From the IMG/VR virus record IMGVR_UViG_3300031963_000004, positions 159,152 through 223,151 of that record: a DNA stretch of 64,000 bases; one strand, written 5' to 3'. The position numbers and the translations under genes were made by a program. Each line of letters opens with the position of its first letter. The first letter of the stretch is position 1. The notes beneath the pieces are model-generated. The model did not search any database. It was given only the letters and a program-made list of their open reading frames with translations, and was not told the DNA's origin. The DNA comes from a virus. Positions 1 to 6,958 of this stretch are shown here, one piece after another.

Positions 1-800
1 ATCCAAAAAACGATCACAAGTATGATTTTATTGTGGATATGCCACATGCTAGTATTGAAGATAGTCTAAAATACGCAGCAAAACCAAAGATAATCAAAGA
101 AGCTAAAGCTAATCGTGCAGCTAGATTATCTGTAGAAACAGGAACTACGGTTGATCCTAAGAAAGTACCAAACACAGATTTAGTGTTTAGAGTAATGACT
201 TGGGATCATGTTCCGGTTGCCCCTAAGCAACCCAGAAAGATTGATAAGAAGAAAAGTGCAAAAGACATTTTTGAGTTTGAAGAAATCGTTGACGAGGCGT
301 TTGTTGATCTAGAGGATCCAACTACAGCGGGAGAAGTTGATGATATGGTTCATATCAAAGTTAACTTTCCTCCTTTCCAACATTTTCGGATGGATGAAAA
401 CAAGTCGTTCCAATGCATAGGAAAAAGCCATTGGGAGGGTGACTTAACAACAGGCACCTTTAATAAAGATCACGGCAACATAACCAATAAGCTAGCCCGT
501 ATGTATATTATGTTATGTGAAAAATACGCTATGAAATATAATTGGCGTGGATATACGTACAATGATGAGATGCGTAATAGTGCCATTTTACAGTTAACCT
601 ATGTTGGGTTAAGATTCAATGAGGCAAAGTCGGCTAACCCATTCGCATATTATACTGCCGCAATCACTAATAGTTTTTGTAGAGTGTTGAATTCAGAAAA
701 ACGAAATCAAAACATTCGTGACGATATCTTAGAGATGAATGGACTAAATCCAAGTTGGAGTAGACAAGGGGCCGAAGGCTCAACCGTTTACGAAGAATAA
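1..800 (+). CDS. gp55: Late transcription sigma factor gp55-like (5' partial)
   Basis: Sigma-like factor that, in T4, directs host RNA polymerase to late promoters together with the sliding clamp. The C-terminal ~100 residues look like the gp55 core: a segment around 'MKYNWRGYTYNDEMRNSAIL', then 'FNEAKSANPFAYYTAAITNSF' features typical of sigma region 2 relatives. T4 gp55 is about 185 aa. Here the frame is at least 255 aa from a GTG at 33 and stays open to the left edge, so the true start probably lies outside the window. The N-terminal ~120 residues are charged, rich in Lys and Glu, and not recognised. NATAAATA/CTAAATA boxes before downstream virion genes fit its role. Identity is by motif recognition; the long N-terminal extension is unusual. 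Confidence 0.75.
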   Translation, partial: PKNDHKYDFIVDMPHASIEDSLKYAAKPKIIKEAKANRAARLSVETGTTVDPKKVPNTDLVFRVMTWDHVPVAPKQPRKIDKKKSAKDIFEFEEIVDEAFVDLEDPTTAGEVDDMVHIKVNFPPFQHFRMDENKSFQCIGKSHWEGDLTTGTFNKDHGNITNKLARMYIMLCEKYAMKYNWRGYTYNDEMRNSAILQLTYVGLRFNEAKSANPFAYYTAAITNSFCRVLNSEKRNQNIRDDILEMNGLNPSWSRQGAEGSTVYEE

Positions 801-844
801 CCAATGTAGTTGATTTGTTGTGCTAAAGTTGTTAATATATCCTT

Positions 845-1858
845 ATGGCAAATTTATTTAATAAAGCAGCAGTATTCACAGATATACATTTTGGTTTAAA
901 GTCAAATAGCTTACAGCACAATCAAGATTGTGAAAAGTTTGTAGATTGGTTTATCTCCCAAGCAAAGAAAGAAGGGTGTGAGACTTGTTTCTTCTTGGGA
1001 GATTATAACCATCACCGTGCTAGTATAAACATTCAGACCATGCAATATGGTTTAAGAGCATTGGAAAAACTTAATGATAATTTCAGTAGCGTCTATTTTA
1101 TCCCCGGTAATCATGATTTGTATTATAGGGATCGTCGTGATATACATTCAGTAGAGTGGGCTAAACATTTACCAAATGTAAAAATTATCAATGATTGGTT
1201 CGTAACAAACGATGTAGTCATTGCTCCATGGCTTGTACAAGAAGACTGGAAGCGTTTACAAAAGATGGGCGGCAAGTATCTATTCGGTCATTTTGAATTG
1301 CCTAGATTCTATATGAATGCTATGGTAGAGATGCCTGATCATGGTGAGCTTAATGATACGCATATGGTTGGCTTTGAAAAAGTATTCAGTGGTCATTTTC
1401 ATAAACGTCAAGCACGTAGTAATGTATGGTATATTGGTAACGCATTCCCGCATAACTATGCTGACGCAGGCGATGACGCTAGAGGCATGATGATACTTGA
1501 ATGGGGAAGTGAGCCAGAGTTTGTTAGTTGGCCAGATCAACCTAAATATCGTGTTTATAAACTAAGTGAAATTTTAGAAAATCCAGAAGGATTATTACTA
1601 AAAGATTCTCATGTAAGAGTTCATTTAGATATAGATATAAGTTACGAAGAGGCTAATTTCATTCGTGAGACACTAATACCACAACATAGTTTACGTGAAA
1701 TGGCATTGATACCAATGAAACTAGATACTATGGCAACTGATTACACAGGCGAATTAAAGTTTGAGTCAGTTGACCAAATTATACTTGATCAAATAAGTTC
1801 TATTGAAAGTGAATTTTATGATCAAAAGTTGTTGCTGGACATATATAGAAATCTATGA
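845..1858 (+). CDS. gp47: Recombination endonuclease subunit gp47 (Mre11-like phosphoesterase)
   Basis: Nuclease subunit of the gp46/gp47 complex, the phage equivalent of Mre11/Rad50 or SbcD/SbcC. It processes DNA ends for recombination-dependent replication. Calcineurin-type metallophosphoesterase motifs are visible: D13-x-H15, G52-D53, G88-N89-H90-D91, G148-H149 and G183-H184-F185-H186. The length of 337 aa is close to T4 gp47 (339 aa). Its stop overlaps the start of gp46 by 4 nt (ATGA at 1855-1858), implying translational coupling to its partner. There is no strong Shine-Dalgarno sequence before the ATG at 845. Confidence 0.93.
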   Translation: MANLFNKAAVFTDIHFGLKSNSLQHNQDCEKFVDWFISQAKKEGCETCFFLGDYNHHRASINIQTMQYGLRALEKLNDNFSSVYFIPGNHDLYYRDRRDIHSVEWAKHLPNVKIINDWFVTNDVVIAPWLVQEDWKRLQKMGGKYLFGHFELPRFYMNAMVEMPDHGELNDTHMVGFEKVFSGHFHKRQARSNVWYIGNAFPHNYADAGDDARGMMILEWGSEPEFVSWPDQPKYRVYKLSEILENPEGLLLKDSHVRVHLDIDISYEEANFIRETLIPQHSLREMALIPMKLDTMATDYTGELKFESVDQIILDQISSIESEFYDQKLLLDIYRNL

Positions 1859-3615
1859 TTTTATTAAAAAATATTACATTACGAAACTTTCTAAGTATCG
1901 GAGCAGTAACACAAGCAGTTGATTTTAACAGATCGGATTTAACTCTTATCTTAGGTGAAAACTTAGACCTAGGTGGCGACGGTGCCCGTAACGGTACGGG
2001 TAAAACCACATTGATTCAGGGACTCTGTTATGCGTTGTTCGGTAATCCAATCAATAACATTCGCAAAGATAATCTAGTAAATCGAACAAACGGTAAGGGT
2101 ATGTTAGTTACCCTAGAGTTTGAGGTTAACGGTGTTTCTTATAAAATAGAAAGAGGTCGTAAGCCGAATATACTTAGATTCTATGCAAACAATGAGCAAA
2201 CATCTAAAGATGATGCGCAGGGTGAAAATAAAGAAACGCAAGCTGAGATAGAAAAAGTCATTCACATGAGTTTGGATATGTTCAAGCATATCGTTGCGTT
2301 GAACACGTACTCTGAACCGTTCTTAGCTATGAAGGCTAACGACCAAAGAAACATCATTGAGCAATTACTTGGCATTACATTGTTAAGTGAGAAAGCAGAA
2401 GTAATTAAGGGCTTAATTAAAGATAGCAAAGATAATATTCAACAAGAGGAATTTAAAATAAAAGCTATTGAAGAAGCAAATAAAAGAGTTAAGGAGCAGA
2501 TTGATTCATTAAGACGCAGACAGACGCTTTGGAAGCAAAAGCATGAAACGGATTTGTCTGCTTTAGTTACAAAATATGATGAGTTGTCAAAGCTTGACAT
2601 TGCGATAGAGTTGAAGGCGCACAAAGACTTGGCAGCTTATAATGAGAAGGTTAAAGATAAGACCGAAAAACAAAAATGGTTGACAAGTGCTGAGCTTTCG
2701 TTAGCCAAAGAAAACAAGTTGTTAGAAAAGCTTAATCTTGAGGTTGAGAAATTAAGAAAACATGAATGTTATGCTTGTGGTCAAACAATGCATGACGCTA
2801 AGCATGAAGAGGTTCTTGCTAGCAAAGAAAAGCAGTTACAGGAAACTGCGTTGCAAGTTTTATCTACCTCAGGTCAAATAGATGAATTAATAACACAAAT
2901 TGCAGACATAGGCGACGTGGGTTCTATGCCTAAATGTTTCTATGATACTGAACAGTTGGCGTTCGAACACGCAGGTAAGATAACTAGCCTAGAAGAACAG
3001 ATTGCTAAAAAATCAGAAGAAACTGATCCATATGCAGAACAAATCACTGATATGGAAAATCAAGCATTACAAACTATAGACTTTGATGCAATCAATAAGA
3101 TTACTAGGGTTATGGAGCATCAAAAGTTCCTATTAGATTTGTTAACAAGCAAAGATAGTTTTGTTCGTAAAAAGATTATTGATCAGAACCTAAGTTATTT
3201 GAACGCAAGATTGACACACTATCTTGACAAGATTGGACTACCCCATCAAGTTATATTCTTAAATGATCTAACCGTAGAAATTACAGAGTTGGGTCGTGAA
3301 TTAGACTTTGATAACTTGTCTAGAGGTGAGCGTAATAGATTGATACTAGGATTAAGTTTTGCTTTTCGTGACGTGTGGGAGAACTTGTACACCCCAATCA
3401 ATGCATTGTTTATTGACGAATTAATTGACAGTGGTCTCGATACTATGGGCGTTGAAAATAGTATTGCGATTTTAAAAGATATGTCACGTAGACGACAAAA
3501 ATCTATTTGGTTAGTATCACATAGAGAAGAATTAGCAGGAAGGGTGCCTAGTGTCTTGAAGGTTATAAAAGAGGGTGGATTTACCTCATACTCATCCGCA
3601 GCCGAAATAGGATAA
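1855..3615 (+). CDS. gp46: Recombination endonuclease subunit gp46 (Rad50/SbcC-like ATPase)
   Basis: SMC-family ATPase subunit of the gp46/gp47 exonuclease. The Walker A motif (GARNGTGKTT) lies at residues 43-52. A central coiled coil of about residues 180-450 is split by a zinc-hook CxxC (C305-Y-A-C308). The ABC signature LSRGERNRL and the Walker B segment ALFIDELID are near the C-terminus (about residues 490-530). At 586 aa it is slightly longer than T4 gp46 (560 aa). It is translationally coupled to gp47 by ATGA overlap. Nothing suggests damage. Confidence 0.94.
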   Translation: MILLKNITLRNFLSIGAVTQAVDFNRSDLTLILGENLDLGGDGARNGTGKTTLIQGLCYALFGNPINNIRKDNLVNRTNGKGMLVTLEFEVNGVSYKIERGRKPNILRFYANNEQTSKDDAQGENKETQAEIEKVIHMSLDMFKHIVALNTYSEPFLAMKANDQRNIIEQLLGITLLSEKAEVIKGLIKDSKDNIQQEEFKIKAIEEANKRVKEQIDSLRRRQTLWKQKHETDLSALVTKYDELSKLDIAIELKAHKDLAAYNEKVKDKTEKQKWLTSAELSLAKENKLLEKLNLEVEKLRKHECYACGQTMHDAKHEEVLASKEKQLQETALQVLSTSGQIDELITQIADIGDVGSMPKCFYDTEQLAFEHAGKITSLEEQIAKKSEETDPYAEQITDMENQALQTIDFDAINKITRVMEHQKFLLDLLTSKDSFVRKKIIDQNLSYLNARLTHYLDKIGLPHQVIFLNDLTVEITELGRELDFDNLSRGERNRLILGLSFAFRDVWENLYTPINALFIDELIDSGLDTMGVENSIAILKDMSRRRQKSIWLVSHREELAGRVPSVLKVIKEGGFTSYSSAAEIG

Positions 3616-3629
3616 TTTTATGCAAATTT

Positions 3630-3637
3630 GATAAATA
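3630..3637 (+). promoter_or_regulatory. Putative late promoter box GATAAATA
   Basis: GATAAATA lies 27 nt before the HNH gene start and matches the T4-type late consensus NATAAATA read by gp55-bound polymerase. The same octamer stands before several virion genes in this window. A TSS about 6 nt downstream is inferred from T4. Confidence 0.5.
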
Positions 3638-3663
3638 AGAAGTGAATCCAAACAGGAGAACTT

Positions 3664-4311
3664 ATGTTTATCAAAAACGAATCATATATTAGATACTATG
3701 AAATAATTGAAAATGCAAATAAAATTTGCCCAAGAACTATAAAAAAGACTGAAGCAATGGAAATTAGAGGGTACATTGAAGATCATCACATCATACCTAA
3801 ATGTTTAGGTGGAAAAGATGTTCTTTCTAACAAAGTATGGTTAACCGCAGAAGAACATTTCATATGTCATAAACTACTCACAGAAATGACGGTTGACACT
3901 GCTAATGGTAAAATGTGGAGTGCATTGTGGCGAATGATGAATAAACAAAGCAAAAATCAATCACGTGATTATCAAATAGATGCAAAAGAATATGCAATAG
4001 CTAGAGAACAAAATGCAAAAAATCATAGCATTAGGATGCAAGGTAGTTTGAACCCGTTTCATAATAAAAAACATTCTGATTCTACTAAAGAAGTTATGTC
4101 TGCTAAGAAAAAAGGTAAATCATACGAAGAAATTTTTGGTGCGACTAAGGCAAAAGAAATGCGACTCCGCAGAAGTAAAGAATCATTAGGAAAATTAAAA
4201 GGTCCTCAACAAAAAATTAAATGTTTGCATTGCGGGTCTGAAGGTGGGTTAGGGATTATGAAACGGTGGCACGGTGATAGATGTAAAAATTTAAATAACA
4301 TACTAAAATGA
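3664..4311 (+). CDS. HNH endonuclease, probably a free-standing homing endonuclease
   Basis: DNA endonuclease of the HNH superfamily. The core is at residues 40-70: D40-H41-H42-I-I-P, a GG turn, N56, and E64-H65 followed by H69. Around residues 129-150 a NUMOD3-like DNA-binding segment (NPFHNKKHSDSTKE) is visible. The C-terminus has a zinc-finger pattern C187-x2-C190-x12-H203-x3-C207. Such genes are mobile in T4-like phages and usually sit between conserved genes. It has its own good RBS (AGGAG at 3655) and an upstream GATAAATA box, and its stop overlaps the next gene by ATGA (4308-4311). No interrupted gene or intron is seen, so it appears intergenic. Confidence 0.82.
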   Translation: MFIKNESYIRYYEIIENANKICPRTIKKTEAMEIRGYIEDHHIIPKCLGGKDVLSNKVWLTAEEHFICHKLLTEMTVDTANGKMWSALWRMMNKQSKNQSRDYQIDAKEYAIAREQNAKNHSIRMQGSLNPFHNKKHSDSTKEVMSAKKKGKSYEEIFGATKAKEMRLRRSKESLGKLKGPQQKIKCLHCGSEGGLGIMKRWHGDRCKNLNNILK

Positions 4312-4793
4312 AATCGACATTATATCTAGATATGGACGGGGTCGTAGCTGACTTCAACAAATATGCGTATGACGTATTACGTGCGCCACCAACTGAGGGA
4401 GTTTACCCTAATGAGAAGTGGGTTAAGTTGCGTGATAATGAAAGATTGTACAGAGATTTAGATAAAACTTCTTATGCGGATGAACTTATTGAGTTTTGTA
4501 GAGAGTTCGCATGGAACAAGTACAATTTAATATTTTTAACTGCTGTACCAAAAAACAATGACATGCATTGGTCATTCTACGATAAGGTAATGTGGGCGCA
4601 CAAACATTTTCCAAACATACCTGTTCACTTTGGTCCGTTTAGTAAAGATAAACATGTCCATTGTGTAATGGGAGACATATTAATTGATGACAGAACCAGC
4701 AACATAGAAGAATGGCGTAGTGCTGGTGGCATTGGAATACATCATAAAACATTTAAAGATACAATTGAACAACTAAAAAATCTGCAGGATTAA
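4308..4793 (+). CDS. HAD-superfamily 5'(3')-deoxyribonucleotidase-like phosphatase
   Basis: Likely hydrolyses nucleoside monophosphates, adjusting nucleotide pools during infection. Motif I is D8-M-D10-G-V at the N-terminus. A hydrophobic strand ending in LTAVP is the motif II position. Motif IV is G-D-I-L-I-D127-D128 near residues 122-128. The 161 aa length fits small NT5C/NagD-like phage enzymes without a large cap. The start overlaps the HNH stop by 4 nt, so translation is probably coupled. The substrate is inferred from the family. Confidence 0.8.
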   Translation: MKSTLYLDMDGVVADFNKYAYDVLRAPPTEGVYPNEKWVKLRDNERLYRDLDKTSYADELIEFCREFAWNKYNLIFLTAVPKNNDMHWSFYDKVMWAHKHFPNIPVHFGPFSKDKHVHCVMGDILIDDRTSNIEEWRSAGGIGIHHKTFKDTIEQLKNLQD

Positions 4794-4813
4794 GGAACTA
4801 GATAAGTAGACTC

Positions 4814-5374
4814 ATGCCATCACCACAGAAAGCTAAAGGATCAGGATTTGAGCGAGAAATTGCTAAGTATCTCAGTGAAACATACGGAGAGAGCTTTATT
4901 CGTGCGCCCGGATCCGGTGCTTATATAGGTGGCAAAAATCAGAATCGCACTCAGATATTACATGAGGGCCAGATTCGCAGTTTCAAAGGGGATATTGTTC
5001 CCGGAGAAAGTTTTCCAAAATTCAATGCAGAATGTAAGTTCTATAGTGACTTTGCATTTCATTTGTTGCTAACAGGTGAACATAAGGTTTTAGATGGTTG
5101 GATACAACAATTACTTGATGTAGCTGACCCGGGTGATTGCAACATACTTTTTATGAAGTTTAATAGAATAGGAAGATATGTAGCAGTGCAATGTCACTTA
5201 ACATGGATCATTGATAATTTTACTTTTTATGCAAGTAAAAAAGTTGGTGATTGGTATATAATAGAATTTGATCATTTTATGGCTCACAATAAAAATTTAC
5301 TCAAGGCATATTCAGGCAACACAGGCACATCAGACACCAAGTCAAGCACTTCATTACTTACAATAGACATTTAA
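4814..5374 (+). CDS. PD-(D/E)XK nuclease, possibly Holliday-junction-resolvase-like
   Basis: A 186-aa protein with a PD-(D/E)XK-type layout. An N-terminal helix carries a conserved Glu (GFERE, E13/E15), then a basic APGSGA turn, G59-D60, and E73-C-K75 after a strand. This arrangement is typical of small endonucleases and archaeal-type (Hjc-like) resolvases found in phages. Its position next to gp46/47 fits recombination or DNA processing. It is the last gene of the left plus-strand block. The specific activity (resolvase, recycling nuclease or other) cannot be decided from the sequence. Confidence 0.6.
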   Translation: MPSPQKAKGSGFEREIAKYLSETYGESFIRAPGSGAYIGGKNQNRTQILHEGQIRSFKGDIVPGESFPKFNAECKFYSDFAFHLLLTGEHKVLDGWIQQLLDVADPGDCNILFMKFNRIGRYVAVQCHLTWIIDNFTFYASKKVGDWYIIEFDHFMAHNKNLLKAYSGNTGTSDTKSSTSLLTIDI

Positions 5375-5832
5375 TACAATTCGACGGTCAAGTTGTTGAC
5401 CCTCCTTGAGGACGTACAGGTAGTGCTGTGCTGACGGATCTGGAGTACGCCTAAGATTAATCTTAGGGAACACCGACAGGGCAATCGTGTGGAGCGAACC
5501 CTGAATGAGTACATAGTTAACTTTGTCTTGCGACTATGTAACATGCGTTGCTGAGGCGTTATTTATAAGAAATAATAGTCTCACTACAGTCCCAATAAAC
5601 TTTACAGAGCAACCGGTGGCGATTGACAGCGAAAAGGGCTAGTTAGTCGGGGAATAGACAACATGGGTGACGGTCATGGCAAGTAACCTTTACCAATGGT
5701 AGTGCTGAATAGCACTACCATGGATTCAAATCGGCAATTAGTTAATATAATCCTATAATAAGAATAAGTCCGAACAAACGAATGAGCGATAGCGAATGAG
5801 TGTGAAGGACTTAGATTAGCGAAGCTAATCTC
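5375..5832. ncRNA. Hairpin-rich gene-free region, candidate structured RNA
   Basis: About 460 nt without an acceptable reading frame, between convergent genes, and visibly richer in G+C than its neighbours. Perfect or near-perfect hairpins include GGTCAA/TTGACC (5386-5401), CGTAC/GTACG (5413-5449), the 18-nt palindrome CCTAAGATTAATCTTAGG (5450-5467), an 8-bp stem TACATAGT/ACTATGTA (5510-5540), TTATTT/AAATAA (5559-5575), an 11-bp stem with GAAT loop (5696-5721), TAAGTCC/GGACTTA (5765-5813) and AGATTAGC/GCTAATCT (5813-5831). GGTAGTGCTG occurs twice (5419 and 5699 areas). No tRNA, tmRNA or RNase P signature was recognised. Whether it is transcribed, and from which strand, is unknown. Confidence 0.4.
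5813..5831 (-). terminator. Hairpin just after the gp26 operon, possible terminator
   Basis: The inverted repeat AGATTAGC / GCTAATCT with a 3-nt loop lies 1 nt beyond the minus-strand stop at 5833-5835. On the minus strand the loop is TTC, closed by C-G. No U-tract follows, so it may be an mRNA 3'-end stabiliser or part of the structured intergenic region rather than an intrinsic terminator. Confidence 0.35.
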
Positions 5833-6009
5833 TTAAAAGAATGGCATCTGAGATTTTTTTGTGGTTTCTAGGTTTTCTTCAATAATTTCGTTTAATGATT
5901 GGAGTTCTTCCGGGCTCATGTTTAATACATCTTCATAGGATACAGCTCCGCGCATATACCAGGCTATACGTTGTGCATTTTTCTTAATAGCCTTAACGTC
6001 TTTCTCCAT
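5833..6009 (-). CDS. Short frame after gp26, likely read as a -1 frameshift extension (gp51 position)
   Basis: A 58-aa frame from the only in-frame ATG (6009) to the TAA at 5835-5833. It is rich in Lys and Glu and contains WYMRGAVSYEDVLNMSPEEL, ending KKSQMPFF. Short proteins of this appearance follow gp26 in T4-like phages, and in T4 gene 51 (hub assembly) follows 26. The ATG has no useful Shine-Dalgarno sequence and sits in the strand of a stem-loop. The frame is open upstream through 6063 and begins inside the end of gp26 in the -1 frame. With frameshifting, 76 residues would be added to residue 276 of gp26, giving about 352 aa. The assignment to gp51 is positional, not by sequence identity. 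Confidence 0.65.
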   Translation of the reverse strand: MEKDVKAIKKNAQRIAWYMRGAVSYEDVLNMSPEELQSLNEIIEENLETTKKSQMPFF

Positions 6010-6018
6010 GCCTTCTAT

Positions 6019-6069
6019 AAGCTTCCCGATACCCTCGGAGTCGAGGTATAGAAGCTTTATTCGAAAAAA
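6019..6069 (-). promoter_or_regulatory. Programmed -1 ribosomal frameshift signal at the end of gp26
   Basis: On the minus strand the gp26 codons GAT TTT TTC GAA TAA contain the slippery heptamer T TTT TTC (6069-6063), one codon before the stop. After a 5-nt spacer (6062-6058) a stem-loop begins: AAGCTTC (6057-6051) pairs with GAAGCTT (6025-6019). Above it is an inner stem of ATACC-TCG with CGA-GGGTAT and an ACTC loop. A -1 slip keeps tRNA-Phe pairing in both sites and enters a frame open for 76 codons. All three canonical elements are seen directly; efficiency is unknown. Confidence 0.8.
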
Positions 6070-6890
6070 TCGCTGATGTTCAACGTGAATGGTTGATCAT
6101 ATTCATGCTTACAATGTGTACATGCAATATGTAATGGTTTAATTTGTGTGGTTTCTCTTAATTTAATGCTGGTTTCACGAATCATTTCAAAGGTTTTCTT
6201 ATCGGTATTATTGAGAAAATCTTTAATATAAGCCTTTTCAGATACTACTGCTTCAGGTGTAGCTATGTATTCTATAACATTAACTAATACATCAATTGTG
6301 CTGTCCCCGATTATTTTGAGAATTTCGGTACTTCTAGCCTCACGTTCTGGGCCTTCTTCCATAGAGTTTAGAGTGATAAATGCTCTTTGAATTTCTAATT
6401 GCCTTGCAGTGCTATTAGTAAGTTCTTTGTACATTAATGGTCTAAATTTAATACGTAAATTATCAATCATTAATGGTCTATCATAATCACCCGGGGCGAA
6501 GTTATTAAGTACAAAACTTAAATTTAATCCAAACTTACTATCTTCATTACAATTTGGACATGTAGTATCTAAATCCATATCATTACCATTAGTCGCTATT
6601 TTAATAGCAACTAATATAGCATCCAAATCAACACTGCTTATAGCCCATGGGTCTTTAATACTAGGTACACAACTGCGTATTATCTCAGCCACCGCTGATC
6701 CATTGTATAATGCATCAGGTGTTTTACTGGTTATCTCATCAATAGCAGTCATAGGATAAACTGGTAGTTCACCAGTTTCTGTCATAACCAAAACATCAGG
6801 ACCATATCCTTTCCCTTGAGTTGGTAATTTTAAATAGATTCCTGGTCTGCGAAAGTATTGCTTAAGTGGGTTATGTTCGATACTGCTCAT
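6057..6890 (-). CDS. gp26: Baseplate hub assembly protein gp26-like
   Basis: Resembles the T4 gp26 / T4-type baseplate protein family, which helps assemble the baseplate hub. The 277-aa protein has two CxxC pairs, C111-P-N-C114 and C257-T-H-C260, suggesting a zinc ribbon. N-terminal features include a FRRPGIYLKLPTQGKGY segment. It is longer than T4 gp26 (about 208 aa). The start is supported by AGGAGA 7 nt upstream on the minus strand. It is read divergently from the tail genes, with a CTAAATA box at 6945-6939. Its 3' end carries a frameshift signal that would fuse it to the next frame, as in lambda-type tail assembly chaperones. Family recognition is good; the exact role here is inferred. 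Confidence 0.78.
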   Translation of the reverse strand: MSSIEHNPLKQYFRRPGIYLKLPTQGKGYGPDVLVMTETGELPVYPMTAIDEITSKTPDALYNGSAVAEIIRSCVPSIKDPWAISSVDLDAILVAIKIATNGNDMDLDTTCPNCNEDSKFGLNLSFVLNNFAPGDYDRPLMIDNLRIKFRPLMYKELTNSTARQLEIQRAFITLNSMEEGPEREARSTEILKIIGDSTIDVLVNVIEYIATPEAVVSEKAYIKDFLNNTDKKTFEMIRETSIKLRETTQIKPLHIACTHCKHEYDQPFTLNISDFFE

Positions 6891-6920
6891 TCTATCTCCT
6901 AAAACGGTAATTTTTTGCGA

Positions 6921-6927
6921 CTAAATA
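6921..6927 (+). promoter_or_regulatory. Putative late promoter box CTAAATA (rightward)
   Basis: CTAAATA followed by TAATAGT lies 31 nt before the start at 6959. It forms one half of a divergent pair with 6945-6939. CTAAATA and NATAAATA are the variants repeated before virion genes here. Confidence 0.6.
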
Positions 6928-6938
6928 TAATAGTCAAA

Positions 6939-6945
6939 TATTTAG
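6939..6945 (-). promoter_or_regulatory. Putative late promoter box CTAAATA (leftward)
   Basis: The reverse complement reads CACTAAATATTTG. The box is 48 nt before the gp26 start at 6890 and 11 nt from the opposing plus-strand box, so two late promoters face away from each other. Confidence 0.6.
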
Positions 6946-6958
6946 TGGCAAAAAACAC

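Noticed and set aside
33-41. GTG at 33 or ATG at 39 as the true start of the gp55-like gene
   Set aside because: The frame is open and protein-like to the left edge and no RBS is seen before 33, so the gene is treated as 5' partial.
5715-5752. tRNA-like T-arm (GGATTCAAATC) in the structured region
   Set aside because: The flanking bases do not form a T stem and no acceptor or anticodon arm could be placed.
5375-5832. Self-splicing intron
   Set aside because: The region lies between convergent, complete genes, so there is no interrupted exon.
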